Of a stretch of DNA of 27,438 bases, positions 24,164 to 27,438 are shown one piece after another. The DNA comes from CAYLQA01 sp964385695. Lineage in GTDB: Bacteria > Desulfobacterota > Desulfobulbia > Desulfobulbales > Desulfurivibrionaceae. The number at the start of each line of letters is the position of its first letter. The stretch's first letter is position 1. Made by a program: the position numbers and the translations under genes. Under the pieces are notes generated by a model that was not told the DNA's origin, did not search any database, and saw only the letters and a program-made list of their open reading frames with translations. The stretch spans positions 1 to 27,438 of the forward strand of contig CAYLQA010000045.1 of assembly GCA_964385695.1 (NCBI GenBank), read 5' to 3'.

Positions 24164-25744
24164 ATGATTGTTACACTTCTCGACTACGGGGCGGGCAATG
24201 TCCGCAGTGTCCGTAATGCGATTAAAAAATTAGGGTATGAAGTAGAGGATGCCACCCGATCTGAGGACATCCTGAACGCTGAGAAACTGATCTTTCCCGG
24301 GGTAGGCAGCTTTGGCAGTGCCATGCAACGGCTGCACGAGTTGGGCTTTGTTGAGCCGCTTACTGAATACATCAAGGCGGACCGACCCTTTCTGGGCATC
24401 TGCCTTGGACTGCAAACCCTGTTTGAGGGCAGTGACGAGGCCCTGGGCGTAAAAGGCTTAGGCATCATCAAGGGTGTGGTGGGCAAATTCGACGAGTCCA
24501 AACGCTCGGTGCCGCAGATCGGTTGGAATGGGGTCAATATCCGCCAGGCCTCCCCGCTCTTTGCTGAGTACAACGGGGAAAAGCTTTACTTTGTCCACTC
24601 CTTTCGGGCCATGCCCGAACCGGGCAATGAGGAGTGGGTTCTTACCACCACCGATTACGGGGATGAGTTTGTTTCTGCCGTGCAAAAAGGCAATGTGGCT
24701 GCGGTCCAGTTTCACCCGGAAAAGAGCGGCCAGGCCGGGCTCAATATCCTCAAAGGATTCCTGGACGATGGCGCGCCAGTTGGCGCAATCACCGAAAACC
24801 CCAGCCCGACCAAGCTGGCCAAGCGTATCATTGCCTGCCTGGACGTGCGCAGCAACGACGCCGGCGACTTGGTGGTAACCAAGGGCGACCAATACGATGT
24901 GCGCGAGGAAGGCGAAGTGCGTAACCTGGGCAAGCCCGTAGAGTTGGCCAAACGCTACTATGAGGAGGGGGCCGACGAGGTCACCTTTTTAAACATCACC
25001 GCCTTCAGGGATTTCCCGCTCAAGGATCAACCCATGATCGAGGTGCTGCTGCGCAGCTCGGAGCAGGTCTTTGTCCCGCTCACCATTGGCGGCGGCATCC
25101 GCGAGTTCACCGACTCCGAGGGCAAGCACTATACCGCGCTCGATGTGGCGGCAGAGTATTTCCGCTCCGGCGCGGACAAGATCTCCATCGGCAGCGATGC
25201 CGTGGCCATTGTCGAGGAGCTTCGCAGGACCGGCAAAAAGAGCGGAACCTCCTCCATCGAACAGATCTCCCATGTCTACGGAGCCCAGGCAGTGGTCATC
25301 TCCATTGACCCACGCAGGATTTATGTTGCCGCGCCCGAAGATACGGAGCGCCACACCATCAAAACCGCCATCCCCGGCCCCAGCGGCGAAGAGTATTGCT
25401 GGTACCAATGCACGGTCAAGGGTGGACGCGAGGGGCGCGACGTGGATGCGGTGGAATTGGCACAGGGCTGCGAGGCCTTGGGTGCCGGCGAGATCCTGCT
25501 CAACTGTATTGACAAGGACGGTACCAACTCCGGCTTTGACCATGAGTTGATCAACATGGTGCGCTCGGCAGTCTCCATCCCGGTCATCGCCTCAAGCGGC
25601 GCGGGCAAACCCGATCATTTTTCCGAAGTCTTCGCAGCAACCGATGCTGAGGCCGCCCTGGCAGCAGGCATCTTCCACCGCCGCGAGGTTCCCATCGAGG
25701 CGGTCAAACAGCACCTGCGCGACAAGGGTGTTGAGACACGCTGA
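24164..25744 (+). CDS. hisHF: Bifunctional imidazole glycerol phosphate synthase, HisH-HisF fusion (HIS7 type)
   Basis: The enzyme makes imidazole glycerol phosphate and AICAR from PRFAR and glutamine, step five of histidine synthesis. Residues 1-205 are the HisH glutaminase with nucleophile C80 (GICLGLQTLFEGS) and H184/E186 (QFHPEKSG). Residues 215-526 are the HisF cyclase with D227 (ACLDVRSNDAG) and D450 (NCIDKDGTNSGFD). In most bacteria these are two genes of about 200 and 255 residues. Here they are joined by a short linker, and HisF has long extra loops: EFTDSEGKHYTALDVAAEYF, GKKSGTSSIEQISHVYGAQA and EEYCWYQCTVKGGREGRDVD. From memory these closely match yeast and plant HIS7. No other his gene is in the window. 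Confidence 0.95.
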   Translation: MIVTLLDYGAGNVRSVRNAIKKLGYEVEDATRSEDILNAEKLIFPGVGSFGSAMQRLHELGFVEPLTEYIKADRPFLGICLGLQTLFEGSDEALGVKGLGIIKGVVGKFDESKRSVPQIGWNGVNIRQASPLFAEYNGEKLYFVHSFRAMPEPGNEEWVLTTTDYGDEFVSAVQKGNVAAVQFHPEKSGQAGLNILKGFLDDGAPVGAITENPSPTKLAKRIIACLDVRSNDAGDLVVTKGDQYDVREEGEVRNLGKPVELAKRYYEEGADEVTFLNITAFRDFPLKDQPMIEVLLRSSEQVFVPLTIGGGIREFTDSEGKHYTALDVAAEYFRSGADKISIGSDAVAIVEELRRTGKKSGTSSIEQISHVYGAQAVVISIDPRRIYVAAPEDTERHTIKTAIPGPSGEEYCWYQCTVKGGREGRDVDAVELAQGCEALGAGEILLNCIDKDGTNSGFDHELINMVRSAVSIPVIASSGAGKPDHFSEVFAATDAEAALAAGIFHRREVPIEAVKQHLRDKGVETR

Positions 25745-25752
25745 TTACCATC

Positions 25753-25797
25753 AATAACGGGTGCCTCCCGGCCGGAGTTGCCCGTTATTTTTCTTTC
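25753..25797. terminator. Shared terminator between hisHF and tatC
   Basis: AATAACGGG (25753-25761) pairs perfectly with CCCGTTATT (25781-25789), with an inner CTCC/GGAG stem. The plus strand continues into TTTCTTTCTTTTT, ending hisHF transcripts. The stop codon of the opposing tatC (25785-25787) lies inside the right arm. Only a weaker A-containing tract is available on the minus strand, so function in that direction is less certain. Confidence 0.75.
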
Positions 25798-26510
25798 TTT
25801 TTCCCGAAAAGCTTACTGAAGAAAATCCCCGCCTCATAGAGACAAAAAAGCGGCAGGGCCAAAAGGACTGCGGAGAGAATATCGCCCACGGTGAGCAGGA
25901 AGCTCAGCACCACGATGGCGATATAGTAGTATTTACGCTTGGCCTTAAAATAGGTCTGCCCCACCAAGCCTGCCTTGGCGGCCATTACCATAAGAAAGGG
26001 AATCTCAAAGGCCAGGCCGAAGGTGAGAGAGGTACGGGCGACAAAGGTCAGATAGGAGTCGAGCTTGGGCAGCGGCGTGAGCTGATCATCCACAAAGCTG
26101 AGCAAAAAAGAAAGAATCTCCGGCATGACCACAAAATAGGCAAAGGCCACTCCCCCGCCGAAAAGGGCCGTGCCCCAAAAGACCACCTGAATGGCAAAGC
26201 GTTTTTCATGCTTGTGCAGACCCGGAGCGATAAAGAGCCAGAGTTGCAGGCAGAGAATGGGGAAACTAGCCGCCAAGCCCACCAACAAGGAAACCTTGAG
26301 ATAACTGACAAAGGCCTCGGTAAGATTTGTATAGACGAGCTTGGCAAGATCGGGTTGGGCCTTGGTGAGAGGCGCCATGAAAAAACGGGCGATGTTGTCG
26401 GAAAAAACATAGGCCACGACCGTGGCCACGAAAATGGCAACAAAAGAGATCAGCACCCTGCGGCGCATTTCTTCAAGATGGCTCCCGAAGTAGCCGGTCA
26501 GGGCAGTCAT
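25785..26510 (-). CDS. tatC: Sec-independent translocase TatC (copy 2, intact)
   Basis: The 241-residue polytopic protein begins MTALTGYFGSHLEEMRRRVL, carrying the conserved HLEEMRRR that contacts twin-arginine signals. It continues with LFIAPGLHKHEKRF (conserved Pro and Glu) and the remaining hydrophobic segments, ending in the basic KLFGKKKEK. Its ATG shares one base with the stop of the upstream tatB (TAATG), so the pair is translationally coupled. Unlike copy 1 at 746-1524, this frame is unbroken. Their sequences differ widely, so they are separate lineages and not a recent duplication. Confidence 0.95.
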   Translation of the reverse strand: MTALTGYFGSHLEEMRRRVLISFVAIFVATVVAYVFSDNIARFFMAPLTKAQPDLAKLVYTNLTEAFVSYLKVSLLVGLAASFPILCLQLWLFIAPGLHKHEKRFAIQVVFWGTALFGGGVAFAYFVVMPEILSFLLSFVDDQLTPLPKLDSYLTFVARTSLTFGLAFEIPFLMVMAAKAGLVGQTYFKAKRKYYYIAIVVLSFLLTVGDILSAVLLALPLFCLYEAGIFFSKLFGKKKEK

Positions 26511-26896
26511 TACGCTGTAGGCTTATCCTCTTTGTCTTCATCCGCAGATTCAACCTCGGACAAGTCCGGTGTGGAATCCGCTTCCTCCTCTTTCTCATCC
26601 TCAGGAGTGGGCCGGTTAAAGACGAGGTCTTCATTTCCCTCAGGCACAACAGGGTCGTTTATCGAGGTGGAGGGCAGGTTAGGATACTTTTCTTCAAGGT
26701 TCTGCTTCCAAGGGTCGTTGTCGGAATCCACCTCAAGCTCTTCGCTGAAACTCTCCTTAAGCGAGGAAGCGGTCTTTTTGAGTTCCAAAAGCCCTTTGGC
26801 AATGGATTTTGCCATATCCGGCAGCTTATCCGGCCCTACCACAATAAGGGCGATACCCATGATCAGAATCAGCTCCGGCAATCCTATCCCAAACAT
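26510..26896 (-). CDS. tatB: Twin-arginine translocase subunit TatB (TatA/B family)
   Basis: The 128-residue protein has the family layout: an N-terminal membrane helix (MFGIGLPELILIMGIALIVV), the GPDKLPDMAKSIAKGL hinge and amphipathic helix, then a long acidic, disordered-looking tail ending DEDKEDKPTA. The length and the GPDKLP hinge favour TatB over TatA, but many deltaproteobacterial proteins of this family are ambiguous. It overlaps tatC by one base. A tatA is not seen in the window. Confidence 0.88.
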   Translation of the reverse strand: MFGIGLPELILIMGIALIVVGPDKLPDMAKSIAKGLLELKKTASSLKESFSEELEVDSDNDPWKQNLEEKYPNLPSTSINDPVVPEGNEDLVFNRPTPEDEKEEEADSTPDLSEVESADEDKEDKPTA

Positions 26897-27235
26897 CTCT
26901 TAACCTTGTCTATTTCTTAAAAAAATGAGGTTGCAAACAGGCGTCAGCCCGTGTGTTTCCTAGCAACATCTACAGTTGCGCACTCTACGGTATTTGCTAT
27001 GCACTGTCAAGAAACAGCAAAGGCGCGGCAGGGCTCAACTATAGTCACGACAAGCCTCCAGGCCCAGGAAAATTAACCTGCGCAAACTCCACTGAAAGGC
27101 AGATTGACTTTTTATTTTGCTTTGACTAAGTTGCCTGATTGCGCTCAGAGAAAATGAATAACGCATGCCTGTCTCACCAGCGACAGGTTCATGATAATTT
27201 TTTTGACACAAAATTATATTTGAGGGAGTGAAGCA
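26897..27235. other. Divergent intergenic region between tatB and purA
   Basis: This 339-base region must hold promoters for tatB (leftward) and purA (rightward). Plus-strand TTGACT-like boxes occur near 27104 and 27122 without a convincing -10. A 6-bp hairpin and T-run lie close to purA (separate entry). I see no supported gene; a minus-strand frame at 27035-27394 is a shadow running into purA. Confidence 0.5.
27168..27187 (+). promoter_or_regulatory. Leader hairpin upstream of purA
   Basis: CCTGTC (27168-27173) pairs with GACAGG (27182-27187) around an eight-base loop. Ten bases later comes a run of seven T, about 48 bases before the purA ATG. It could be a weak terminator or attenuator in the leader. 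It does not resemble a known purine riboswitch. Weak evidence. Confidence 0.25.
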
Positions 27236-27438
27236 ATGGCCAATGTGGTAATCGTTGGAACTCAATGGGGGGATGAAGGGAAAGGGAAGATCGTCGATCT
27301 TTTGACCGGACATGCCGATTATGTGGTTCGCTTTCAGGGCGGCAACAATGCCGGACATACCCTGGTGGTGGACGGCAAAAAATACGTCTTTCACCTGATC
27401 CCTTCCGGCATCCTCTATGAAGATAAAAAATGCTTCAT
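27236..27438 (+). CDS. purA: Adenylosuccinate synthetase, 5' part
   Basis: PurA couples GTP hydrolysis to adenylosuccinate formation from IMP and aspartate, the first step from IMP to AMP. The ATG at 27236 is preceded by GAGGGAG. The visible 67 residues start MANVVIVGTQWGDEGKGKIV, the diagnostic GTP-binding N-terminus, with the catalytic Asp and Lys region WGDEGKGK. They continue through VVRFQGGNNAGHTL, also strictly conserved (N-A-G-H-T). The gene runs off the window end; a full protein is about 430 residues. Confidence 0.97.
   Translation, partial: MANVVIVGTQWGDEGKGKIVDLLTGHADYVVRFQGGNNAGHTLVVDGKKYVFHLIPSGILYEDKKCF

Noticed and set aside
25761..26903. A 380-codon plus-strand frame opposite tatC and tatB
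   Set aside because: Composition is low-complexity Ser/Lys/Gly-rich and it exactly shadows the clear tatB-tatC pair.
27035..27394. Minus-strand frame at the right end
   Set aside because: It overlaps the diagnostic N-terminus of purA and has no ribosome site or similarity.

Overview
The window looks like chromosome from a Gram-negative, motile, anaerobe-type bacterium, most likely a deltaproteobacterium of the Desulfobulbales/Desulfobacterota kind. This is an inference from gene content and protein style: a CheA-W-R-D-HDOD-Y-X-B cluster, two TatC lineages, an APS kinase, lipoprotein murein enzymes and moderately GC-rich genes set in AT-rich gaps. No rRNA or tRNA gene and no phage or IS transposase is recognisable.

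Layout. (1) 129-3495, minus strand: a dacA-like D,D-carboxypeptidase, a strong terminator, then an MTHFSD-like gene, a tatC and a cysC. The tatC and cysC reading frames are each broken by one missing base in a T-run (T9 in tatC; a short T-run just before the P-loop of cysC). (2) 3496-4340: an 845-base AT-rich gap without a convincing gene. (3) 4341-11657, minus strand: a compact chemotaxis cluster transcribed cheA, cheW, cheR, cheD, HDOD gene, cheY, cheX, cheB, behind a candidate promoter with an inverted repeat. It has no chemoreceptor gene. (4) 11907-19166: a cell-wall block. A bifunctional class A PBP with a large insertion is followed two bases later by a TPR-type lipoprotein. A divergent MltD-like lytic transglycosylase with three LysM repeats lies on the other side.

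(5) 19308-22626: an accessory-looking stretch with a degenerate SDR, a small unknown acidic protein, a TadA-like deaminase and a radical SAM protein. It is interspersed with three strong inverted-repeat elements: a 145-base nested palindrome, a REP doublet with perfect 22-base arms, and a 24-base-arm repeat. (6) 22832-25744, plus strand: an RtcB RNA ligase and a fused HisH-HisF of eukaryotic HIS7 type. (7) 25785-26896, minus strand: an intact tatB-tatC pair, convergent with hisHF across a shared terminator. (8) 27236 to the window end: the 5' part of purA.

The parts that work together are the chemotaxis signalling set (CheA/W/Y core, CheR/B/D adaptation, CheX phosphatase), the murein synthesis and remodelling set (class A PBP, lipoprotein, MltD, DacA), and the Tat export genes. 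The most distinctive items are the HIS7-like HisHF fusion, the PBP-lipoprotein pair with the oversized PBP, the 145-base palindromic element, the SDR lacking its catalytic lysine, and the two adjacent single-base frameshifts. I did not find clear evidence for a wholly new defence or mobile system.
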